Shown one piece after another: positions 13,201-24,987 of a stretch of DNA of 64,000 bases; the stretch's first letter is position 1, and each line of letters begins with the position of its first letter. The notes below the pieces were generated by a model. It was not told the DNA's origin. It saw only the letters and a program-made list of their open reading frames with translations, and searched no databases. Source of the stretch: Struthidea cinerea (Eukaryota; Chordata; Aves; Passeriformes; Corcoracidae); the NCBI GenBank assembly GCA_013397865.1, contig VZTI01001686.1, forward strand, positions 169,154 through 233,153, written 5' to 3'. Position numbers and translations under genes: made by a program.

Positions 13201-14439
13201 TATGTAAGAACCCAAAATTTCCATATAATTCCATAAAAGAGTATTAAAACCTATTACTAAAGTATAAAATCTGAATATATTTTAATCTTAATTATTTGTG
13301 TGGAATTTCTGATTTTGATATTATTGCAATTTTGTAAATCTCTTGCATAAGTAGAACACACATAGTAGAACGTACATGAGTCCATGAAACAAATACGGAA
13401 ATTTGGAATTTTAAAATAAAAATCCTCTTAAGTGAGATACTGAAAACAGATCATGATGCTGATGCAACTTAATGGAATTCTAGAACTTATTCAAGTTAGA
13501 TTTTACTTTAATGCATCGGATAATAAGTGTGAAGTGTAATTGCATAATATTAAAATGTAGTAAAATTGTTTCAGCAATCATACAACAAAGCTTGATTGTT
13601 AAATATTAGACAACAGAGATTGCAAGAATATGCTACACTAAAGCTGCACCAGCAATGTAACTTCTTTTGCAAGGAATAAGTCTGAAGAAATATTTCACTT
13701 GAGTCTTTTAAAAACCCTTCACAAATGCCATCTGGTTATGGCCATTAACTATGGGAAGAGATTGAAAGGAGTGGCTTTACAGAAATAGAAATAAGATACC
13801 ATAGCACAAGACAAAAATAACAAGAACATTCAAACTATACTGTACAGTAGTTATTTTCCCTGATAAATATATTTATCGGGGGAACAAGACATAAAATGAA
13901 AACCCATACATCGCTGGAAACCATTTTTAAATCTCATATACCCACAATGTTGCTTTTTTACAAATAAGGGAAAATTATTATATAACTGAGTTAGGAAAGT
14001 GCAATACTTCTTAGAAACAGTCCCCTTCTAAAGATATTAAATACGAATACAGTGAAAATGACAACACTGTTTACCATGGAAATAATATTTGCACAAAACA
14101 GGACAAAATAACATCTTCTAAGACAACTGAGCAGCAACAGCAATGCCACTCTGTGTTTCAAATATTTATATTCAATGTATTTATAATAATCTTCTCAAAG
14201 GTTTGTGAGAAATAAATCTAATCTCCCCCTCTTTTTTCAATCTATGCATGGTATATGTGCTAACTTACTGAATTCATCCTTCATGCAATTCCAGTTTATT
14301 AAAGAGGTTAAAAATTTATAAAACTCTGATGGGATATGGTTTTAATGCTTCATCACACTACCCATCATTTGCTTTTCAATCTAGATCAGAATGATCTTTC
14401 CGACTTCCCTGCAATCACCTACCTGCACAGCTAATATTT
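7271..14439. other. AT-rich non-coding stretch, nothing recognised
   Basis: More than 7 kb with no recognisable exon or transposon. Short frames of up to about 80 codons occur at the frequency expected by chance. The one structure noted is a short inverted repeat at 13857-13881. Confidence 0.55.
13857..13881. repeat. AT-rich imperfect inverted repeat
   Basis: GATAAATA faces TATTTATC with flanking C and G runs, giving a near-perfect palindrome except for one extra T in the left arm. Short and AT-rich, so chance is likely. Confidence 0.6.
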
Positions 14440-14665
14440 TCTGAGCGTTCTCCTGAGAGGCTGCCTGGATCCTCGCCAGCCCAGCCTGGCTGGAGAGGCC
14501 GCCCTGGAGAGGCTCCATCACTCGGCCAGCCTGGCCCCGCTCCATCGCCCCTGCAGCGCCTGCAGCTGGGATGGCCACGCCAGCGGCCACACCAGCAGCG
14601 CCAATGCCGATGGCCACGGACACGGCAGCAACGGGGTCAGCGTAGGGGGGACAGGCGGGAAGGTA
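14423..14665 (-). other. Isolated CpG-rich patch with open frame and splice donor
   Basis: About 16 CpG dinucleotides fall within roughly 220 bp (14440-14660), in otherwise CpG-poor sequence. On the minus strand one frame is open throughout. It encodes an Ala/Gly/Val-rich stretch (AAVSVAIGIGAAGVAAGV) followed by a more ordinary segment (RIQAASQENAQKILAVQ). The frame runs into CAG|GTAGGT, a good splice-donor match at 14422/14423. A long pyrimidine tract lies on the minus strand upstream (plus positions about 14655-14695), but no AG follows it closely, so the exon start is unclear. I do not recognise the protein. It could be a coding exon, a first exon beside a small CpG island, or a GC-rich repeat. 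Confidence 0.35.
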
Positions 14666-15313
14666 GGTGGGGGGAGGAAGGAGAAAAAAAAAAACCAACA
14701 GGAAAAATAAAATTAAATTCCCAAGTCAGAGCAGGAGAGGAAATTAATGGCAGCGTTCAAGAAGAATGATGGAGGGAAATATAGAAAGCAGTCAATAGCC
14801 CATTCTGCGCTGTACGGACCTGACAGGAATTTCACAGTCTCTTGGTTTTTCAGCCCACTCATGTGCATTCATCAGAAACCAGTCACATCTGGCTGCCAGG
14901 ATGGGGGGTTAATTTTCTCTAAATGCCTCAGCAGTTTTGTTCTAGCTGAGGCAAACTCTGTGACTGCAAAGCTGATGAGTAAAATATTTCTACTTCACCC
15001 AGTTTAACTCAAAACCGATAGCCTCGGGACATATTGAACCTTTCTTAAAAAAATAATCTATTGAAGCTTTTTGAATGGCACATCAGGTCAGGCCAAAGTT
15101 TAAAATGCAAGTTTAAGACTTTGATGGACACAAGGGCTTTTTTTTGTCCCTGTGTAAAGCTTATCATAGCTTGGCAATGTGTGCTTTAGTGCATGACAAA
15201 ACTAAAGAGAATTAACTTAGCCATCAACTGCTCAGGGAGAACAATAACAGGAAAGAAATTTCCATATAGAAGTTCCTATTAATCTACCCAGCTATAACCA
15301 CATGACATGAAAG
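14666..15313. other. Non-coding stretch, nothing recognised
   Basis: No gene or repeat is recognisable. A frame at 14747-15007 on the plus strand has an ATG but no known motif. Confidence 0.5.
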
Positions 15314-15662
15314 CATCTAACAGCACTAAATTGCACCAAATGTGGTGGCTGAGAGTGACACTACTTAAAAAAAGGATTTTATATCGACATATAGAAAAGA
15401 TAACACTTATCCTAGGAATCGCATTCAGCACAGAGGATCCTAAGTGAAGTGATTCCAAGTGGGAGTACTCACCTGAAGGCTTTCACTTTTGGCTAACAGT
15501 AGTAATTGTTACAATCCACAGTTAAGACTGGAATCAGTTTTTCCTTAATCTGCAGGTATTTGGAACACATAAACACAGTGTGCTGGGTCTCAGTCTGGAA
15601 CAAAAATATTTTAAAGAGATCTGAAAATCTACCAACAGAGAATGTTTTTGAAAACAGCTGTG
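15314..15662. repeat. 349-bp duplicated segment, copy 1
   Basis: The 349 bases from CATCTAACAGCACTAAATTG to the end of GAAAACAGCTGTG recur in the same orientation at 24639-24987. Reading both through, I found no difference. The flanks diverge immediately at both ends, and there is no poly(A) tail, target-site duplication or terminal repeat. I recognise no transposon family in it. On the minus strand it contains an acceptor-like site (ending TTGTTCCAG) and a strong donor-like site (CAG|GTGAGT), which would bound a 122-bp exon at 15473-15594. The frame in that exon stops after about 33 codons. Confidence 0.93.
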
Positions 15663-18600
15663 GGTTTTGGCAAATTCTGCAAATGCTGCTGCATATTCTA
15701 GACTAGTTCTAATTTAGAAAATGGACATTTAAACCACGTAATTCATTGCTTCGTGGAAATACATGGGTTCGCATTTCATCAAGTTAATTATTTCGATAAA
15801 TTCCGTAGCTATTGTTATCATGAAGCCTTCAAGAGTATGCCTGTCAACCAGATTAACGCAATGGATTGTACCATTCCTTTGGAAATATTACGTTTCGTTA
15901 AGGTCAATGCCACAGGTCAATAATTGGATCAGTTATAAAGAAGCTTTTACATGATAAGATATGACTGCTCTTTAGGAGCAAGCGCGGTGTACCAGGTGAA
16001 AAATACACTTTTTCAAAAGAATGTAGATTATAGTAATATCAAGTGAGCTATTACAGCTTAGAGAGTAATTAATGCACATTTTCAAAATTAATGGCCTGAT
16101 TTTTGGAGATACCAGGTTTCCACAAGTCCCATTAGATTACATGGAAGCTCTGAGTACACTGCATCTTTCTGAATGAGGCTGTAAAATATTAAAGAAGATC
16201 TTTGTAGATAATATTTTGTGTTCTGCCTGTGCATATTAAAAACAACATGAGGGAAAGTAGACAAACTCTATCTTTTTCCATGGAAAAATAGAAAAAAACC
16301 CCCAGCCTGAATCACAGCCAAAACCTTAACCCAAATAGTACATTTTTCAATTTGAAGAATCTTTTTTAAATACTGGAGCTCCTTCCCTATCATTTTAAGA
16401 ATTATTTTGTTTCCTGAAATCTGTCTCTTCCTGCTTGTCTGCTGTTACTATAACTATTTTCAAATCTCACTTTTTCTGATACCATTCTGAAGTCTGAAAA
16501 AGAACGCAGGTGAGAGAGGGGCAAAACATAACAACTTAGGACATATTGATAAAACAATCTGCTTCATGCCTAGAAAAACAAATTAAGTAGAAAACTATTT
16601 TTGGGTTATCAAAATCCTGATTTTGTAAAAAGTTAAAGTAATTCCAAGATATGCTGCATTGCTATATGGTAAGGAAAATGGTGGTTGGAGGAGCATATGG
16701 AAGGATTTGGCAATAAACAGTGAGAGGGATTGGTGATTATCCAGTTCGGTGGCCATCCAATTTCTTGTCTTGGGAGAATTAAAAGACATTCAAAAGTTTT
16801 GAGGTTTAACTACATGAAAATTGCTATCTTTATTGCAAAACTGACAGTTTATAATGGCTGGTGTCCAATACAGTCTTTGCTAGTGTTTGCCATTAGAAAA
16901 TTACAAGTCCATAATAGCCGATGCTATCGTGTATCATATTTCAAAATGCATCTCATATTTCAAAAACATTTTATTGTGCCTAACATGATGGAGCCAAAAC
17001 ACAAATATTTATTCTTTTTACAATATTAATTGCAACATAAATAACATTTATGCATATGGTCAGAAATGCAGTTTTGTGAGAAAGTAACAACTTGATCACA
17101 TAATGTTGCCTGCAATCTTAGAATAAACTGATGAACCCACTAACCTAGGAGGGGCCAAGAGAATTCCTGAGTCAACAGCAGAGCTCTAGCTGAGGGAATG
17201 ATTAAAAAAAATAAAAATCTCAAGTAACTTAGCTAAAGAGCACTTCTAACCCAAAAGCAGATTTCATAGGCTTTGCCATGATCTCCCTGTCCCTATAGGC
17301 ACCAATACTGTTCTGGCAGATGCTCCTCTTGGTCATATTACAGACATATAGTAATTAGCTTTTCCTGATTCTTTTTTATTTTTGGTCAGATGTAGAGGCA
17401 TAAAAAGGCATAGCATACACAAGTTAAATACATGTCATTGTTGCTTGCTCCTCTGTTTTTCAGTGCTGTGTTTCTTAAGTATTCTGAACACATCAAGCCA
17501 AATGCTGGCAGAGAAGGCAACAGCATCCATCTCCCGTGGTCAAGGTGTAGCAATATGTACAGTAGCCAAATATTTACATGAGATTCACTTTGGTTTTGTT
17601 GTTTGCTTTGCTGTGAGAGCAGGACTGAATGAAAAAGGGAGTAGAAAGACAAGCAAGCTCCAGATTTTGGGGATTCAAGAGGAAAGGAAACCCCAGGAAT
17701 CCTGTTTCTGTCATTCTTGAATCTGCCATGGCTGCAGGTGATACAGGTGGATGGGAGGACGATTTTGTAGCAAGCAGTCTTCTCCTAGTCCTCATCCTGA
17801 AAACAAGGAAACAGTGAGCCAATGGCTTTGCTGGAGTGACACTGTTGGGAGCTTCTGGGGAGGATAAATGGTGTTCTCAAAGAGTTGTCCTTGCCATTCT
17901 TCTGCTTTAGGGCTTCACTATCATTCCTCTGGTGTTGTGGCTTCCCTCTGTGACTCAGAGCAGAGGGCACCGTATGGCTCCATAATTATTTAATTCCTTC
18001 ATTACATGTGGCACTAATATCATTGATAATATCAGCATAAATTTGGGAGAATGATGTGTGAACTACCTGACAGTACCATCTTACTAGAGAGGAATCTTAT
18101 GATTCGGGGTACCTTAATCTGTTCTCACCTTTAAGTTTTTTGTTATGATAAATCTAGATACTTCATTAAATTCATAGCTGACTTGCACTAACATGAATGA
18201 AATCAAGTTAATATTTTAACTGTAATTTCTTGTCTGAGGAATCAAACTGGATAAAAAATTATATGATACTGTTTGAAGCTCAGGCCTATTCAAGCCTTAT
18301 CTATTATACCAGTGGCATTGTTTCTAGGTCCTTATTTATTAATGTTATCGCCATATTTGTATTCTCTATTTTCCAAACAAAAGTTAAGATGAAAGAAAAT
18401 CCCAAATAGAAAGATGTAACTGCATCTTATTTATACCAGAACATTTTTATTTCTGTTGCCTGGCAGTTCATAGGAGAACAAAATTGTCACCTGCTTATCT
18501 TTTGTTACAGTCTAGCTGCATAGCACTAGAACAACACTGAGATATTTGTCAATGAACCCAAAGCTAGGGGTGTTTACTTGTTTAAACACCAAAAGGCACA

Positions 18601-20069
18601 TGGCCCCACATAAAATAAACAGCACCTGGAACTCAGTCATGATGCTTTTTCTCAGCTTCAATTACCAGTTCTGGACAGTGATGGCATGCTAGCATCATAT
18701 TGGGTTATGATTACAAACCTATTTCTCCTCTTAGTTGTTTTTAAATAGTGAGATTCAGTTGATCTGAATACAACTCTTTCTCTTTTACCCCTGAGAACGA
18801 AAAGACCCTCTATGAATAAAACGTTATTTTATTTTACAAAATTATAATTATTCATAATATAAATGCATTCTGCATTTCGAGTACATGCTTACATCCAAGG
18901 TGTCTGATCCATTAAAATGGCCAGAGTCTGGGTCACACAGAAGGTAGTAGATATTATTAGAGGCAAAACTATTACTCTGAAAAAAGAAGCTTGTCTCAAA
19001 AGAAGATTCGCCTTAAATTTTGCCAAACTTTAAACCTTTGATCTAAAAATGTGCATGGCAGGTGTTTGCCTCAGGCTGAATTTGTTTGGATAGCCCAAGC
19101 AGTTTGCTTTCTTTTTTTGAGGAATTCTAGGCAAAATACATTATTGTGCTTCTGTTACCAAATTATACTGGTATTTCCTTTACTAGATGCACTTTGCAAA
19201 GGGGACTCACATTTCAGAGGGGACAGCATTTCTCTGTGTGATATGATTTTTCATAAAAATATTCTGGTAAAAACTGTAAGTCTTTGGAAAATTATTGTCT
19301 GCATATAGTCATTAGCAAATGTTTCCATTTTTATAATTTTTTTTTAAACATATTGTCCTCTGTAAACATTCTTGGCCTTCTCAGTGGTCCTACAGTTGTT
19401 CAGATTATGTACCAGTATTTCTAAGCAAGTAAGAAGGCTTATTGCTGTGTGACTCTACCCTGTACACAAACCATCTTCACAAAGTGGTTTGTCACACATT
19501 AGATCAGGAATACAGCACTGAAACTTGATGTTTGTCTATAATGTCTGTTATTTTGGCCTCAGATGAAATTCATTACTGACAGCAACGTGCCTGTCTGTGT
19601 CCCAGCATAAACACCCATCCATTGGTGCACAGAAAACCTGGACAAACAAAGCTTTGCAAAAATTGGATGGTTTATTTGGATCAAACTGCGAAGTCTGTGC
19701 TAGGGATGCCAACTTGTGATTAAGAAAGCTAACTGTTAATCAAAACTGGTGTAATTCTAACCATTATAGTTTAATCTATGTTTTCCATGGCTATGCTAGA
19801 ATATAATAACATCAAACAAGGAGATCCAAACCTAGACCACAACGTGGAACATCCTTTCCCAGGGCAATAATATTTTACCAGAAGAAAAACTGGTTTTGTG
19901 TTTTCTTTCAAGCACCAACTGAAATTTCCTTTTCCTTTCCTGATTTTTCTTTCAGAAACCGCCTGAAAAGTAGGAACCAAACTCAGCAACGTGGTTCAAA
20001 GAATGGGAATTTCTCTGATTACAGAGACTTTGAGACATAGCTGTGATGAAAAAAGAGTGATCCAGACTA
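15663..20069. other. AT-rich non-coding stretch, possible conserved elements
   Basis: No exon or transposon is recognised. Two parts, 15725-15960 and 16790-17010, are AT-rich but hold several CpGs and TAATTA/TTTCGAT-like homeodomain words without simple repeats. That texture is typical of conserved non-coding elements, but conservation cannot be seen from one sequence. Confidence 0.45.
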
Positions 20070-20870
20070 AAAAAAAAATCCAAGCAAATGCAAATTGAAA
20101 CATTTCAAAGAACGAGTCGATGAAAATGATGCAGTTACAGTAGGTATACAGAGCTTCTTACCAAGTGATTAAAACCATTTGTGGATATTAAAATTAAGAA
20201 GTGGACTAAGCATCAGCAAGAATGGAAAAATACACATAGCTGAGGCAGATGAGAGCAACAGATGGGCAGAGCACTTCCAAGAAGTCTCACTAGACTCAGC
20301 CCACTGTCTCTACAATATTTTGATGAAATGTTATGAACCCAAGCCATTTAACATTAACAATAACTAATTGAGATGTCAGCAATAAACACAACAATCCAGA
20401 AGCTAAAAAATGTCAAAGCAGAGAGCAAAGATCATTATCACAGAGAATAATATTATCCAGTATGATATATCCAGGATACAATATTTAAACTCATCTGAAA
20501 AAAAACAAAATCTTTCCTGTCCCTCCTGCAAGAGAAATCATTTGCAAAGTAATATTAAACAGGATGTAAGATGATGTTGGGCAGGAATCTTAGTAAACAA
20601 TAGGCCAGATTCAGCTGAGGGGAACATGAGTGAACTAGAGGTGGTTATGGTAAGTACCATCATGAAAGTACATCGTCGGTTCTCAAAAAGAGTTGGAAAG
20701 CTTATGTACATGTGCAGTCCTGTACTGAGCATGAAATCAGGTTCACTCCTTGAAGAAGATACAGAATGGAAGACAAAGTACACTTTAATATCAAGGCTTT
20801 TGGATATAACGCTACAGAAATGTATTATGTTCATACCTCTGCCCTGGCATGTCAACTAAATAATTTAAAC
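20070..20870 (+). pseudogene. Decayed non-CR1 LINE reverse-transcriptase relic
   Basis: Translated pieces in changing frames follow the order of a non-LTR retrotransposon protein between endonuclease and reverse transcriptase. NGKIHIAEADESNRWAEHF (about 20221-20277) matches the linker pattern ending RWAEHFEELLN. TTIQKLKNVKAESKDH (about 20385-20433) matches the block LKNGKAAGPD. REIICKVILNRM (20531-20566) matches the K-I-x-x-K-V-I-x-N-R-L block of the RT fingers/palm. KRVGKLMYMC (about 20686-20715) matches the stretch just before the first catalytic Asp (LYMCFVDL), and that Asp is not recognisable here. Spacing between blocks is close to that of intact elements, apart from an apparent deletion between the second and third. 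Stops and at least two frameshifts show the copy is dead and old. The motif style suggests the RTE/R4/L2 side of the LINE tree rather than CR1, but the clade is not settled. Confidence 0.6.
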
Positions 20871-22410
20871 TCAGCTTTCCAGAGATAACTGAGAATTTCA
20901 TCCTCTTTTTTGTTGTTGTTGGTTTTGGGAATCTGATTTAAATCTTCAGTTTTTAGAGATAATTGGCAGTGGCAGGTTCAACTGAAAGTAGCAGGGAGAT
21001 TTGGAATCATAGTGTGCCATGAAGAAAGTGTGTTGCTGACATTAAAATTTCCAGGGATAGATGTTTAGGCAACTGATAAGCAGCTAAACCCACAGTTATT
21101 TTATGGTATTGACAGTACAGGAAACCAGGATTATTTTGCTGACTTGTTTTATTAAAACACAACTCCGTTTTACATTCAGTGACTATAACCCTTTTAATTC
21201 CACTCCTGATTGACACTGATATAACCGACCTGCTGGATTCTCCATAACATCATTCTGTAATTCTGCAGTGGTCCCCCTTGAGACATCAGTTTATTACAAA
21301 ACGTAGCAGACCAAAATGCAGCTAACAGAACAAGCACTAGCTACTACTCACTGCCATCAGTAGTCGCCTACTATGGTTTCCAGATCTAAGCAAATCAGCG
21401 TTACATGTTGAACAGAGACTAATGTGTCACTTCTAAATCCACACGTTCTCTATTGCCTACGATGCTAATCTGATATCAGAGGATCCAGTGTGTGTGTCAT
21501 ATTAATTCAGCAGTGCACAGTGAATGCTAAGTTCTATGTAAATGACATAAGCCTTATCAGTTCCATTCATTGTTACAACTCAAACAACGGCAATTACAAC
21601 AACTCTACAGGTTTTGGCACTGCAAGAATGGCAGATTTATTAGCAAAATCCAGTTAATATTTATCTTTTTCTACTATTCCACTACCAAGTTACACCTGTA
21701 CAATATACAAAGCTCCTAGGTAATGAGATACTTCTTTATTGTCAAATCTGCTCCACAGACTGCTGGTAAAGATTACATAGTTCATTTAAATAAAGCTCTT
21801 TTGTCAACAGGCCGGATATACTTTAAAAATGAGGAAAAGCCTCATGAAAAAAACAAATCTCAGCTGATGTGCAAGTATACATGAAAAGATGCACTTGTTT
21901 TTTTGACCTTTTTCCAGCTGTTAATGCTTTAGTAAGCAGATTAGCAGTATTACATTTTATAAAAGGAAAATTGTATTTCAAGATCCACTGAAAAACAAGC
22001 TAAGAAAAGTCTGGAAAATCAGAGCACAATCTTCTACTAGAAATATTGGTGAATGCAGACAAAAACTTTGACTAACGGAGGAAGAAAAAAATGAAAGAGT
22101 GGTGTTTTGATCTTTAACTGCTGTTGAGAAAAATGAAGAAAATAGACAACAGAGTAAGATCCGGGTTTCTTTCTGTTTATTGTGGCTAGTACTGAAATAC
22201 CAATATGAAGATTGAAAGTGTGCTTTCTATACAAGATTCCTAAAAATGTAGCCTAGAGTTTGATATTGAGTAGATGTAGAAAAAGTGTGATGTTATTCTT
22301 TCCTCAAAGATTTCTCTACTTGCCAGTTTGTACTGCTAGAGAAGAAAAATATATCTGTACTTATCATCTCTTTGTATCATTTAGCAACACTTAGAATCAA
22401 ATACTGTTAT

Positions 22411-22470
22411 TTTATATTTGTTATACCCCAGGAGCCTGATTTATATTATTGTTATACCCCAGGAGCCTGA
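22411..22470. repeat. Tandem duplication of about 30 bp
   Basis: TGTTATACCCCAGGAGCCTGA, with the preceding TTTATATT, occurs at 22411-22439 and again at 22440-22470. The second copy carries a 2-base insertion and otherwise looks identical. Confidence 0.9.
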
Positions 22471-23472
22471 AGCAATGAATGGAAACATCTCAAAAAAGTG
22501 CAGATAATTGCACTTACTCCAAACCAAAGGTTTTATTTTTTAAAATTCTTTATTTTTTTTTTTCCTCCTAAACTCTGATCTGCAGAAGCCTACAACTTTT
22601 TCCAACTTTTGTTTGGTATTTGCACAAAGCCATTGAGGAACATGTCAGACAACACAAGCTGAAGTGTCAAAACACTGCAAGTAAAGAAGGTTGTTCAAAA
22701 GAAATTTCTGACCTTGCCATTAATTTCCTCTGTTAAAGCAGCCATAATCCCTAGTCATTCCTTTTACAGATTCTGCTGCTTACTCTGCAGATATTGCACA
22801 ATAAAATACCATATCTCATCCTCTGTCCCCTCCTAAAGGATTTTTGGAGTATAATTGTTAGCACATTTTTCAAGAAGTAAACTAGGGCCCTTTTGGCATG
22901 TAGAGTTGTTGACAAATTTTTTCCTTAGCTTATTATTTTAAAACTAAAACTAATAAACAAACTTTAATAGGAATATATTACACTATTTCCCCAAACAATT
23001 TAATGGTGAGGTCTAAGACCAGCTTCATCTTTGTGAAGGGTGAATTTTTGCCTTCTTTGCTACCTTTGAAACACACTAAGATTAATTATCAAAATGTACT
23101 TCATTTGTAGATCTAGCAGAATACAGAGATAGCACCCTGCCTGTCTTGACTAAGGCATATCAAATATTATGATGATAAACATTTATATTCAGCTGTTGCT
23201 TCCGATTCCTATAAAGTATCTCCTGATCACTGCAGAAAAGTAAAATGAAATTCAAAAGAACACATTTTATCTTTTTCTGGATGACACATACATTTATTAG
23301 TTATCCCTTACAACTTCATGAAAATTCAAGGATGATAAATCAAGCCCATCTTGCTCTCTGTGTGGAAGTGAGCGTGTTGTCACCAGAGAGTACTGCCATT
23401 CCATTTGTGTTTCTGGGCCTTCGGCACCTGGCAGTGGTGTCAGCCACCAGCCTATCCCTAGGTTTTGTGCAG

Positions 23473-23728
23473 CAGGACCATGCACTGCAATAACCCAGCC
23501 CATACAGCAGGCCACTCTGCAGTTGCACATGTCCCTGGATGCTTGGCTGAATCCCCACCAGCATCCGTTTATCCATGTTGGAATATTAACTCCTGGGTAA
23601 CCATTTCAGGAATGACATGGCCTTCAGTTGCTCAGGGATCTCCGACACGTGTTTGCACAATACACCGCCCAGAGAGCAAAAGCAGCCGGGGACTAGGGAT
23701 TCTGCAGGGCCAACTTGAGCACGGAGAG
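23473..23728 (+). other. Exon-like open segment with strong donor site
   Basis: A 256-bp segment is preceded by a pyrimidine-containing acceptor-like site (GGTTTTGTGCAG) and followed by GAGAG|GTAAGTGTG, close to the consensus 5' splice site. One frame is open across the whole segment, with an ATG eight bases into it and no stop before the donor. The predicted peptide has several Cys, His and Trp residues but no domain I know. Opposite-strand frames are also open, which suggests composition rather than coding. It may be a non-coding RNA exon, part of an old retroviral element, or chance. Confidence 0.25.
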
Positions 23729-24638
23729 GTAAGTGTGCTTCCTGGAAGGCAATGAATCAATCAGATGAACAGCTGGCCAATTAAGATGTTCATAACTTCT
23801 TGCCAGATGTTACCTTTGTGCTGATGGCTGACTGCATCTTAGAGATGCACATTGTTTCTCAGCCCCTGGGGCTACTTTCATGTTGTTAAATAAACAGAGC
23901 CAGGACCCACTCTGTGGCAGTGAGGCTGAGAGGTGCAGGCAGGTTTCGTCCACACTATGCAGTCCACTGCCACTTCTCAGCCTTGTGTGATGACCTCACT
24001 GCCCAAAGACACACACAGTATTTTAGGGGCAGAGAGTTAACAGCTGAATGACTGAATTAATGAGCTTCAGCCTATGAAGATGAAACACTGACTAGGCATT
24101 GCATACCCTTGGATGTGGCAAAGCCTCTTGGGATAGTGGTGGAGTACTGTATTGTGTTGAGGGAACTAAAGTTGGTGCTGTCCTGTTCACATCTCTGCTT
24201 GAAGCAGAGCCTCATGCGTGTTGTTCCTCACACTCTGTTAGGTTTTCTCTTGGAAAATGCTGACCAGCACAAGTCAGAACAGCACTACGTGGTGGCATAA
24301 ATATGCAGCCTGGAGTGCTAGGTCAAGCTAGATCCCTAATCCTCTTTTATTTTGCAGACTAGATATAGCCTTCACAGCCAAGAGTATACTGAGCTTCCTT
24401 TTGAAATTGTCTTGCAAAGAGTCAGATAAACACATGCTCTTCATAAACAATAAGCATTGAATTCATAAATATTAAGAATTAATGGGCAGGAAGGGATTAG
24501 GAAGGGATTGTGAAGGCTGAAGGGGGTCTAACTTCAACAAGAAGGGGAATAATAGGGAAAATTTACGTGGCTACAAGGTCTTACAGTGGGTCAGGTTAGG
24601 ACCTATGCTGTGAAGGGAAAATGGGATATCTTGAGAGT

Positions 24639-24987
24639 CATCTAACAGCACTAAATTGCACCAAATGTGGTGGCTGAGAGTGACACTACTTAAAAAAAGG
24701 ATTTTATATCGACATATAGAAAAGATAACACTTATCCTAGGAATCGCATTCAGCACAGAGGATCCTAAGTGAAGTGATTCCAAGTGGGAGTACTCACCTG
24801 AAGGCTTTCACTTTTGGCTAACAGTAGTAATTGTTACAATCCACAGTTAAGACTGGAATCAGTTTTTCCTTAATCTGCAGGTATTTGGAACACATAAACA
24901 CAGTGTGCTGGGTCTCAGTCTGGAACAAAAATATTTTAAAGAGATCTGAAAATCTACCAACAGAGAATGTTTTTGAAAACAGCTGTG
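24639..24987. repeat. 349-bp duplicated segment, copy 2
   Basis: Direct-orientation copy of 15314-15662, same length, with no difference found by eye. It is flanked on the left by TTGAGAGT and on the right by TGAAGTTTTT, neither shared with copy 1. The candidate minus-strand exon falls here at 24798-24919. The lack of divergence implies a very recent duplication, gene conversion, or an assembly error. Confidence 0.93.

Larger units (their letters stand above)
20871..24638. other. Non-coding stretch with a tandem duplication and an exon-like segment
   Basis: Mostly AT-rich with nothing recognised. It holds a tandem duplication at 22411-22470. A GC-richer interval at about 23380-23760 contains an exon-like segment, described separately. 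Confidence 0.5.
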
